Positions 1-5,059 of a stretch of DNA of 6,361 nucleotides are shown here, one piece after another. The DNA comes from Maritimibacter sp. Its GTDB lineage: Bacteria; Pseudomonadota; Alphaproteobacteria; Rhodobacterales; Rhodobacteraceae. The notes below the pieces were generated by a model. It ran no database searches, was not told the origin of the DNA, and worked only from the letters and a program-made list of their open reading frames with translations. Numbering within the stretch: position 1 is the first letter of the stretch; every line of letters begins with the position of its first letter. Position numbers and translations under genes: made by a program. The stretch covers positions 1-6,361 of the forward strand of contig JAGRMP010000007.1 in NCBI GenBank assembly GCA_020441225.1. Reading direction: 5' to 3'.

Positions 1-239
1 ACGTGGTCACGCAGGTCAAGATGAAGCGGCTCTCCGATGTCGAGGTGAACGCCTATCTCGCCTCCGGCGACTGGCGCGGCAAGGCCGGCGCCTATGCGAT
101 CCAGGGGCCCGCCGGCGCCTTCATCCCGTGGATCCAGGGCAGTTACACCGGTGTCATGGGCCTGCCCGTGGCCGAGACCGCGGCGCTGCTCACGGCGGCG
201 GGCTACCCGGTGTTTTCGGGCTGGGAGGATGCGGAATGA
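1..239 (+). CDS. maf: Maf-family nucleotide pyrophosphatase, C-terminal part (5' end outside window)
   Basis: This is the last 78 codons of a Maf/Ham1-fold protein; the reading frame is open to the left edge, so the N-terminus and its substrate-binding loop are outside the window. Maf proteins hydrolyse non-canonical or modified nucleoside triphosphates (dTTP/UTP/CTP analogues) to monophosphates in the cytoplasm and were first linked to septum inhibition. The diagnostic C-terminal block is present: a [14 protein letters not shown] segment, then [16 protein letters not shown], then an AETAALL helix. These match the family's conserved GxWxGKAGxYAIQG and GSYxxVxGLPLxET motifs. Its TGA overlaps the ATG of the next gene (ATGA at 236–239), so the two are probably translationally coupled in one operon. 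Family assignment is firm; substrate preference cannot be judged from this fragment. Confidence 0.93.
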   Translation, partial: VVTQVKMKRLSDVEVNAYLASGDWRGKAGAYAIQGPAGAFIPWIQGSYTGVMGLPVAETAALLTAAGYPVFSGWEDAE

Positions 240-1267
240 AAGGCAGCGTGATCGCCTTGGACGAGATCGCCGGGCGCCGGGCTGCGGCCCGGCTGGTGGA
301 CGGCCGCCTCGACGACCTGTTGATCGACCCGGCCGACGACGCCCCGCGCCCGGGCGCGATCTTGCGCGCCATCTGCGACCGGCCGGTGAAAGGGCAGGGC
401 GGCATGTTCGTCCGCCTGCCTGACGGGTCGGGGTTTTTGCGCGGCGCGCGCGGGCTGAAACCCGGCCAGGCGGTGCTCGTGCAGGTGACTGGCTGGGCCG
501 AAGACGGCAAGGCGGTGCCGGTCACGGAACGCGTGCTGTTCAAGTCGCGCTACGCCATCGTCACCCCCGGCGCACCCGGCGTGAATGTCTCGCGCCGGAT
601 CCGCGACGAGGAGGCGCGGGTGCGATTGAAGGAGATCGCGGCCGAGGTACTGGGCGACGAGGCGGTCGGGCTCATCCTGCGCTCCGAAGCCGCGGAGGGC
701 AGCGACGAGGCCGTCGCCGGTGACATCGCCGCGATGCGCGACCTCGCCGGCGCGGTGCTGGGCGATGCCGAGGGGCGCGAGCCCGAGTTGCTGGTCGAGG
801 GACCGGATGCGCATGAACTCGCCTGGCGCGACTGGCCCGCGCCGGACCTGCTCGCCGACGCCTCGGGCAGTTTTGCCGCCCATGGGATCGACGCGCTGAT
901 CGACGCCCTGCGCGGCCCCCGCGTCGGGCTCGCGGGCGGGGCGGTCGCCTATGTCGAACCCACCCGCGCGCTCGTCGCGGTGGATGTGAACACCGGCCCC
1001 GACAGCTCGCCCGCCGCCGGGCTCAAGGCCAACATCGCGCTCGCCCGCGATCTGCCGCGCCAACTGCGCTGCCGGGGCCTCGGCGGCCAGATCGTGGTCG
1101 ATTTCGCGCCGATGCCGAAAAAGGACCGCGCGACCCTCGAACAGGTGCTGCGCGCGGCATTCAAGACCGATGCGATCGAGACCGCGCTCGCCGGCTGGAC
1201 GCCCCTCGGTCTCTATGAGCTGCAACGCAAACGCGAGCGCCGGCCGCTTGGAGGACAACAGACATGA
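236..1267 (+). CDS. rng: Short ribonuclease E/G-family protein
   Basis: This 343-residue protein belongs to the RNase E/G endoribonucleases, which cut single-stranded AU-rich RNA in rRNA maturation and mRNA decay. An S1-like RNA-binding region spans about residues 50–105 ([14 protein letters not shown], then [11 protein letters not shown]). It is followed by [12 protein letters not shown], typical of the join to the catalytic domain. The two metal-binding aspartates of the DNase I-like domain are visible as D250 in VAVDVNTG and D289 in [11 protein letters not shown], matching E. coli RNase E D303 and D346. The protein stops soon after a [13 protein letters not shown] tail. It therefore lacks the CPxC zinc-link and the extra C-terminal part of full-length RNase G (about 489 residues). 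Start chosen: ATG at 236, overlapping the maf stop; an ORF extension upstream to 128 would lie inside maf. Its stop overlaps the start of yacG. Short forms of this kind are common in alphaproteobacteria, so this is probably intact rather than truncated. Confidence 0.88.
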   Translation: MKGSVIALDEIAGRRAAARLVDGRLDDLLIDPADDAPRPGAILRAICDRPVKGQGGMFVRLPDGSGFLRGARGLKPGQAVLVQVTGWAEDGKAVPVTERVLFKSRYAIVTPGAPGVNVSRRIRDEEARVRLKEIAAEVLGDEAVGLILRSEAAEGSDEAVAGDIAAMRDLAGAVLGDAEGREPELLVEGPDAHELAWRDWPAPDLLADASGSFAAHGIDALIDALRGPRVGLAGGAVAYVEPTRALVAVDVNTGPDSSPAAGLKANIALARDLPRQLRCRGLGGQIVVDFAPMPKKDRATLEQVLRAAFKTDAIETALAGWTPLGLYELQRKRERRPLGGQQT

Positions 1268-1446
1268 GCTGCCCGATCTGCGGCAAGGACACGGCCGAAA
1301 ACTTCCGCCCGTTCTGCTCGAAACGCTGCGCCGACATCGACCTCGGCCGCTGGCTGAACGGCGCCTATTTCGTCGCGGCCGAAGACCCCGAAGAGCTGGA
1401 AGAAGCCGCCGAAGAGCTCGCCCGCACCCCGTCCGGCCCGCATTGA
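1264..1446 (+). CDS. yacG: YacG, zinc-binding DNA gyrase inhibitor
   Basis: A 60-residue protein with a single treble-clef-like zinc site: C3-x2-C6 and C18-x3-C22. These lie in a CPICGK start and the family hallmark [18 protein letters not shown]. YacG of E. coli binds the GyrB C-terminal region and blocks DNA binding by gyrase; the same role is inferred here from family membership. The spacing between the two Cys pairs (11 residues) is shorter than the 15 in the E. coli protein. The C-terminal third is acidic and Glu-rich ([14 protein letters not shown]), probably a short helix. The ATG overlaps the RNase stop codon (ATGA at 1264–1267), so it is the third gene of the maf–RNase–yacG unit. Identification is secure. 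Confidence 0.93.
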   Translation: MSCPICGKDTAENFRPFCSKRCADIDLGRWLNGAYFVAAEDPEELEEAAEELARTPSGPH

Positions 1447-1473
1447 CGAAGGGCCACGCAAGCCGGCCGCAGG

Positions 1474-1491
1474 CCCGCCCGAACGGGTGGG
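1474..1491 (+). terminator. GC-rich hairpin after yacG, possible terminator
   Basis: Starting 28 bases past the yacG stop, positions 1474–1481 can pair with 1484–1491 (eight pairs, one G-U), leaving a very small loop that would open to four bases in practice. There is no T-run after the stem, so it is not a classic intrinsic terminator. It may end or stabilise the maf–RNase–yacG transcript. GC-rich DNA forms such stems by chance fairly often, so confidence is low. Confidence 0.3.
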
Positions 1492-1523
1492 TCGCAAGCC
1501 CGCTCCGGGCAAGCATTTTCCAC

Positions 1524-1552
1524 TGGACACCCGCCGCTCCCCCCACTAGAAA
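1524..1552 (+). promoter_or_regulatory. Likely sigma-70 promoter of tRNA-Phe
   Basis: TGGACA (1524–1529, five of six matches to the -35 consensus) is separated by 17 bases from TAGAAA (1547–1552, four of six to the -10). A start about seven bases further on would leave a leader of roughly 25 nt before the tRNA. Spacing and position fit well, and the small A-rich patch stands out in the GC-rich gap between yacG and the tRNA. It is a motif match only. Confidence 0.5.
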
Positions 1553-1583
1553 ACGCCCACCCGAACGAACGCCGTTCACCCGT

Positions 1584-1658
1584 GCCCGGGTAGCTCAGGG
1601 GTAGAGCAGTGGATTGAAAATCCTCGTGTCGGTGGTTCGATTCCGCCCCCGGGCACCA
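1584..1658 (+). tRNA. tRNA-Phe (anticodon GAA), CCA encoded
   Basis: The full cloverleaf can be folded by eye. The acceptor stem pairs 1584–1590 (GCCCGGG) with 1648–1654 (CCCGGGC). The D arm is GCTC/GAGC at 1593–1607. The anticodon stem is 1609–1613 with 1621–1625, and its loop TTGAAAA has anticodon GAA at 1616–1618. The T arm is GGTGG/CCGCC with loop TTCGATT (1631–1647). The discriminator is A1655 and CCA is encoded at 1656–1658. One T-T mismatch sits in the anticodon stem (1610/1624); it does not disturb the rest of the fold. The gene ends 35 bases before the recombinase element that follows, and its 3' end is a type of site often used by tyrosine integrases. Confidence 0.96.
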
Positions 1659-1693
1659 CTTCCCCAGCTAACACATTGGTATCGCTTCAGCTT

Positions 1694-1726
1694 TTAGCCG
1701 TTGCTAGGAGCCGTAGACCATGTCGG
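1694..1726 (+). repeat. Left 33-bp inverted repeat, carrying recombinase SD and start codon
   Basis: This is an exact reverse complement of 2900–2932; the match stops at both edges (T1693 and A1727 do not pair). It holds the recombinase AGGAG (1706–1710), the ATG (1720–1722) and the second codon. Inside it AGCCGT occurs twice in direct orientation (1696–1701 and 1709–1714) with seven bases between the copies, a spacing like the crossover region of tyrosine-recombinase core sites. Confidence 0.95.
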
Positions 1727-2898
1727 AGACCATTTCGCCCACGTTCACCTTCGTGAAGGACGGGGTTTTCTATTTCAGCCGCCGCATCCCGAAAGAGCTG
1801 AAACGCCACTACACATCACCTCGGATCGCGTATTCCCTTCGCACGAGGTCCGCGAAAATCGCCGAGGCACGTGCCAGACGAGCTGCCGATCAGCTCGATG
1901 AGTAATGGTATCACCTGAGGTCTCGCGATGCGGAGCTACCTGGGAAGCACATGCTGAGGCTCCAGCTAGTCGCAGGTGCGGGGGCCACGGATCAACTGCC
2001 TGCCGTCGCCTCCTCATCTGTTCTACTCTCGGAAGCCGTAGCCATCTACCAGCGGCTCAAGGGTAACGGTCGCCCGATTACCTTCCTCAGGGCCGCCGAG
2101 AGGGCCTGTGGCTACGTCATCGACGCTTGCGGAGACAAGTACCTCGATGCCTACACACGGGCCGATGCGAACGCCTTCCGTGATGCGTTGGTCGCTCGAG
2201 GTCTCGCTGGTAGCAGCATTACCCGTGTCTTCGGTACTGTGAGAGCCGTGACGAACTTCGCCGCAAGCGAACAGGATCTCAACCTGAACAACCCCTTCGC
2301 CGGGGTCTACTACGACCGGACTGCAGGGGTCTCGGATCGCACTCCCGTTCCAGCCGATGCCCTGGCGGCGATCCAGGCGAAGTGCCGGGAGCATGATGAC
2401 GAACTGCGTTGGCTAGTGGCTCTGGTGTCAGACACCGGGATGCGCCTAGCTGAGGCTGCAGGGATGACCCGGGAGGACATCGTTCGCCATGAGGATGGCT
2501 CCCTCTACGCGCGTGTCCGTCCGCACCCTTGGCGTCGTCTCAAGACCAAGGGCAGCGAACGTGACGTCCCGCTCGAAGGTGAAGCTCGGTGGGCCGCTGA
2601 GCGCATCCTCGATCAACGGACCGCGTCCCAGTTCGCCTTTCCCCGCTACAACAAGACAGAGACAACGAACGCCAACGCCGCAAGTGCTGCGCTGAACAAA
2701 TGGATGAAGGAATACGTGCCTGCAGGAAGTACCATGCACGGCTTCCGTCACTCGATGCGTGACCGCCTCCGGGCTGTCGAGTGCCCCGCCGACATTGTTG
2801 ACCAGATCGGGGGCTGGCAGACGGATGGAGTTGGCCACGGATACGGCTCTGGGTATCCGCTGGAGGTTCTGAGGAAGTGGATGAAGGCCGTCACGTGA
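1720..2898 (+). pseudogene. Tyrosine recombinase/integrase interrupted by an in-frame TAA at codon 62
   Basis: One frame runs from ATG 1720 (AGGAG nine bases upstream) to TGA 2898, equal to 393 codons, broken only by TAA at 1903–1905. The first 61 codons give an N-terminal domain typical of DUF6538-type integrases (FTFVKDGVFYFSRRIPKELK, then SLRTRSAKIAEARAR, then LDE). The frame resumes at once with WYHLRSRDAELPGKH. Next come a SAM-like core-binding domain (about residues 100–200) and the catalytic domain. Counting the stop as residue 62, the catalytic residues are R242 (DTGMRLAE), a Lys in LKTKGSERDVPL, H340 and R343 (HGFRH), W366 (GGW) and the nucleophile Y375, nine residues after the Trp. 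TAA is one base from TAC/TAT, and a Tyr before the Trp would fit. ATG 1951 could restart a 315-residue protein with the core and catalytic domains but no N-terminal domain; its Shine-Dalgarno is poor. Nothing else is eroded, so the stop is recent, read through, or a sequence error. Confidence 0.85.
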
Positions 2899-2899
2899 G

Positions 2900-2932
2900 C
2901 CGACATGGTCTACGGCTCCTAGCAACGGCTAA
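2900..2932 (-). repeat. Right 33-bp inverted repeat
   Basis: This exact reverse complement of 1694–1726 starts one base after the recombinase stop codon. On the minus strand it presents the same AGGAG and ATG, which would open only a short reading frame running antisense into the recombinase gene (M-S-A-H-V-T-A-F...). It is therefore a mirror copy of the gene's own translation-start region placed at the gene's 3' end. The pairing ends at C2933 outside and G2899 inside. Confidence 0.95.
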
Positions 2933-3039
2933 CGATGTTGCAGCGTGGCCCGATGGGCTTGGTCATCACGTGAAACGGGCGCGGCTCGGGCATAGGGTCC
3001 TGTCGGCTTGGAGAAATAGAGCGGGATCGGGCGCGGCCC
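2933..3039. other. Gap between recombinase element and ABC ATPase 3' end; no gene seen
   Basis: No coding frame with family-like sequence, no tRNA fragment and no duplicate of the tRNA-Phe 3' end is visible here. A GGGC/GCCC mini-hairpin at 3024–3034 lies just past the ATPase stop but has no T-run, so no terminator is called. This stretch may be the native continuation of the tRNA-Phe downstream flank that the element now separates. Confidence 0.5.
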
Positions 3040-4119
3040 TCATTCCGCGCTGACGATACGCCGTCCGCTGTCGCGCGCAAAGACCAGCGCGAGTGCCGGG
3101 TCGTAGTCGAAGCGGACGTCGGCGCCCTGTGCCACGGTCTCCATCGACCGATCCTGAACCCTGAGTTCGTAGGGCCCGAAGGTGCAGGTGACCAGCGCCT
3201 CGCTGCCCATCGGCTCGACAAGCTCGACGTTTGCCGGGTAGGGGCCGCCCGGGCCGAACTCGATGCGCTCGGGGCGGATGCCGACGACCACTGCATCGCC
3301 AGCTGTGAGGGGTAAGCCGGGATCGACGCGCAGACCGGGCAGATTTCCGTTTCCGTCGGGCACCACGGTCCCGTCTTCGGCCACCGTCCCCTCGATGAAG
3401 TTCATCTGTGGCGTGCCGATGAAACCGGCGACGAACAGGTTGTCGGGTGCGGCGTAGAGTTCTGTCGGCGAGCCGATCTGCTCGACCATACCGTCGTTGA
3501 GCACCACGATCTTGTCGGCCATGGTCATCGCCTCGGTTTGATCGTGGGTGACGTAGATCGAGGTCGAGGTCAGGCGCTGGTGCAGCAGTTTTACTTCCTT
3601 GCGCATCGCCGTGCGCAGCTTGGCGTCGAGGTTCGACAAAGGCTCGTCGAACAGGAACACGTCGGGCTTGCGCACGATCGCGCGGCCCATGGCCACCCGC
3701 TGGCGCTGACCGCCCGAGAGCGCCTTTGGCTTGCGGTCGAGGAGGTCGGTGAGCCCGAGGATCTCGGCCGCCTCCGCCACCGCTGCGTCGCGCTCGGCCT
3801 TCGGGCGCCCTGCCAGTTCCAGTGAGAAGGACATGTTCTCGCGCACGCTCATGTGCGGGTAGAGGGCGTAGGACTGGAACACCATGGCGATGTCGCGGTC
3901 CTTCGGCATCAGGTCATTCACCACCCGCTCGCCGATCCGGATCGAGCCGGAGGACGGATCCTCGAGCCCCGCGATCATGCGCAGGATCGTCGACTTGCCG
4001 CTGCCCGACGGGCCCACGAGGGCGACGAATTCGCCGTCGGCAATCTCGACCGAGACATCCTTGATGACATGAACGGAGCCGAACGACTTGGTGATGTGTT
4101 CCAGCGTGACCTGGGTCAT
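3040..4119 (-). CDS. ABC transporter ATP-binding protein, MalK/UgpC type (carbohydrate-type importer)
   Basis: This 359-residue cytoplasmic ATPase powers an ABC importer. It is of the CUT1/MalK class: an ATPase domain (about residues 1–235) followed by an extra TOBE-type regulatory domain (about 235–355). All motifs are intact: Walker A GPSGSGKST (36–44), Q-loop Q82 in MVFQSYALYPHM, signature LSGGQ (134–138), Walker B VFLFDEP (154–160), D-loop SNLD (162–165) and H-loop H192 in THDQTEAM. In the C-terminal domain VVGIRPERIEFG (about 278–289) is the usual MalK-like IRPE motif. The ATG at 4119 is the only reasonable start; AGAGG sits just three bases upstream, which is close. An open frame continues upstream beyond 4119, but it crosses the divergent promoter region and the IclR gene in antisense, so it is not coding. 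The gene diverges from the IclR regulator and binding-protein genes, its likely partners. The substrate is unknown; homologues serve maltose, glycerol-3-phosphate and polyols. Confidence 0.93.
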   Translation of the reverse strand: MTQVTLEHITKSFGSVHVIKDVSVEIADGEFVALVGPSGSGKSTILRMIAGLEDPSSGSIRIGERVVNDLMPKDRDIAMVFQSYALYPHMSVRENMSFSLELAGRPKAERDAAVAEAAEILGLTDLLDRKPKALSGGQRQRVAMGRAIVRKPDVFLFDEPLSNLDAKLRTAMRKEVKLLHQRLTSTSIYVTHDQTEAMTMADKIVVLNDGMVEQIGSPTELYAAPDNLFVAGFIGTPQMNFIEGTVAEDGTVVPDGNGNLPGLRVDPGLPLTAGDAVVVGIRPERIEFGPGGPYPANVELVEPMGSEALVTCTFGPYELRVQDRSMETVAQGADVRFDYDPALALVFARDSGRRIVSAE

Positions 4120-4158
4120 GTGCCTCTCGTTCCCTTCGCGTGGCGGCGGATTCGCCGG

Positions 4159-4194
4159 TTGACAAATTCCATATATGGTGCATTGTAATTTCAA
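4159..4194. promoter_or_regulatory. Overlapping divergent promoters between ABC ATPase and IclR genes
   Basis: The 102-bp gap between the two start codons contains a sharply AT-rich core. Rightward, TTGACA (4159–4164, perfect -35) is followed by TGTAAT (4184–4189, five of six to the -10), but the spacing of 19 is long. Leftward, TTGAAA (minus strand, 4194–4189) is followed after 17 bases by TGGAAT (4171–4166). The two would overlap almost wholly, so one bound regulator could control both directions. These are motif matches without experimental support. Confidence 0.5.
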
Positions 4195-4205
4195 TATTGG
4201 AATTT
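4164..4205. promoter_or_regulatory. Candidate IclR-type operator pair (nested dyads)
   Basis: An outer inverted repeat is formed by AAATTCCA (4164–4171) and TGGAATTT (4198–4205), perfect over eight bases. Each arm also overlaps a palindrome of its own: CCATATATGG (4169–4178) and CAATATTG (4192–4199). The two palindrome centres are 22 bp apart, close to two helical turns, so dimers could bind on one face of the DNA. IclR-family proteins bind AT-rich palindromes as dimers or pairs of dimers, often next to their own gene. The sites cover both candidate promoters, which fits autoregulation plus control of the transporter. Confidence 0.5.
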
Positions 4206-4221
4206 GGCTAGAGGCATTTTC

Positions 4222-5022
4222 GTGAACCCGAGCGACCGACTGCTGCGTGTGATGGAATACCTGATGCTTGCCGGGCAGGAGCCGGTGAAGCAGGTCGACA
4301 TCGCCCGCGATCTCGATATCTCGCCCGCCACGCTCAATCGGATCATCAAGGTGCTGTCGGACCGCGGTTACGTGTTCCGCACGTCCGAACGCTTCGTGGT
4401 GCCCAACTTCCGGTTCACCAAGAACGTGCCGATGTCGGTGAGCTACCTCGAAGTGCTCGACGAGGTCATGGAAGGAATCACGGCCGAACACGGCGTCTTC
4501 AGCGAGGCCGTCGTGGTCACCGGGCAGGACCTCTACTGGCATTCGCGCACCGAGCTCGACCCGATGCCGGTGGCGATCCGCGCCAAGGCCGGGTTCCGCC
4601 GCCCGCTCTACGAGCTTGACGCGATGAGCCGGCTCTATCTCGGGCGTCTCGGAGAGGAGCAGGTCGAATACCAGTTCAACATCCGCTCGTTCCACGACAA
4701 CAGCCCGGCGCTGGCGCCCTACGCGCCCGAAACGGCCAAAGAGCTGATCGCACAAGCCGCCGAGAAGGATTTCGACTGGGATTTCGACGGCAACCGGGTG
4801 GGGCTTCGCCGCTTTGCGATCGTCATCGACGACCTCGACGGCAATTTCCTGCACTTCCTGACGATGGCCGAAGCAGCGGACCCCGTGGCGAACCCGGAAG
4901 AGCGGATCGAAACCTGCCGAAATGTGCTTGAGGAAGCCCGCGCTGGGCTTGTCGCGGCAATGGAAAAAGAGAACCGACAAGCGGACATCGATCGCCGCGC
5001 AAAGATCACCAGGGTGGCCTGA
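4222..5022 (+). CDS. IclR-family transcriptional regulator
   Basis: A 266-residue cytoplasmic DNA-binding protein. The N-terminal winged helix-turn-helix is clear: SDRLLRVMEYL (4–14), VKQVDIARDLDISPATLNRIIKVLSDRGYV (22–51), then a FRTSERFVV wing. This is the IclR-type layout. The rest (about 70–250) should be the effector-binding and dimerisation domain, but it is divergent: the usual GxxxPLHxTAxGKA stretch is replaced by AGFRRPLYELDAMSRLYLG (123–141). The C-terminal NPEERIETCRNVLEEARAGL helix is typical of the family. GTG at 4222 is preferred as start because AGAGG (4210–4214) lies seven bases upstream; a TTG at 4204 would add six residues but overlaps the operator dyad. It diverges from the ABC ATPase gene and is followed after 37 bases by the binding-protein gene, so it probably senses the transported compound or a product of it. 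Activator or repressor action cannot be decided. Confidence 0.83.
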   Translation: MNPSDRLLRVMEYLMLAGQEPVKQVDIARDLDISPATLNRIIKVLSDRGYVFRTSERFVVPNFRFTKNVPMSVSYLEVLDEVMEGITAEHGVFSEAVVVTGQDLYWHSRTELDPMPVAIRAKAGFRRPLYELDAMSRLYLGRLGEEQVEYQFNIRSFHDNSPALAPYAPETAKELIAQAAEKDFDWDFDGNRVGLRRFAIVIDDLDGNFLHFLTMAEAADPVANPEERIETCRNVLEEARAGLVAAMEKENRQADIDRRAKITRVA

Positions 5023-5044
5023 CCGAAGGCGCATCCAACCAAAT

Positions 5045-5052
5045 GGAGGAGG
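5045..5052 (+). promoter_or_regulatory. Strong Shine-Dalgarno of the solute-binding protein gene
   Basis: GGAGGAGG ends seven bases before the ATG at 5060. It is much stronger than the sites of the regulator and ATPase genes, in keeping with the high amounts of binding protein that ABC importers need. It settles the start at 5060 over an upstream in-frame extension, reaching to 4922, that would overlap the regulator gene. Confidence 0.85.
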
Positions 5053-5059
5053 ACGACCA

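Larger units (their letters stand above)
1694..2932. mobile_element. One-gene tyrosine-recombinase element bounded by 33-bp perfect inverted repeats
   Basis: Two perfect 33-bp inverted repeats (1694–1726 and 2900–2932) enclose exactly one gene, a tyrosine recombinase, with almost no other DNA. The segment is 1,239 bp. Its base composition and codon choice (many A/T-ending codons, CTA and TCA among them) differ from the strongly GC-ending genes on both sides, which suggests transfer. It lies in the gap between tRNA-Phe and the 3' end of the ABC ATPase gene. The symmetrical ends recall RIT elements (recombinase in trio), which carry three tyrosine recombinases between inverted repeats, but here there is a single gene. 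No target-site duplication is visible just outside the repeats. Whether it moves, inverts or is a remnant cannot be told from one sequence; the boundaries are drawn at the outer edges of the repeats. Confidence 0.6.

Noticed and set aside
203..1579. Long antisense reading frame opposite the RNase and yacG genes
   Set aside because: It is a typical GC-rich shadow: the sense strand has clear families, and the antisense protein is Arg/Gly/Ala-rich with no recognisable motif.
1905..2100. TAATG overlap at the premature stop of the recombinase as a coupled restart
   Set aside because: The ATG at 1905 is in a different frame and yields a short protein without resemblance to the recombinase, ending at a stop near 2065.
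1667..2933. GCTAAC at 1667–1672 and 2928–2933 as a target-site duplication
   Set aside because: Only six bases, the right copy lies mostly inside the terminal repeat while the left one is 21 bases outside it, and the flanking bases do not match.
3024..3034. GGGC/GCCC hairpin downstream of the ABC ATPase as a terminator
   Set aside because: Four pairs only, a three-base loop and no following T-run in either direction.
3357..3366. Ten-base match to the tRNA-Phe 3' end (CGGGCACCAC, also at 1650–1659), a possible attR
   Set aside because: It lies inside the intact ABC ATPase coding sequence, stops at ten bases on both sides, and is expected by chance in GC-rich DNA.
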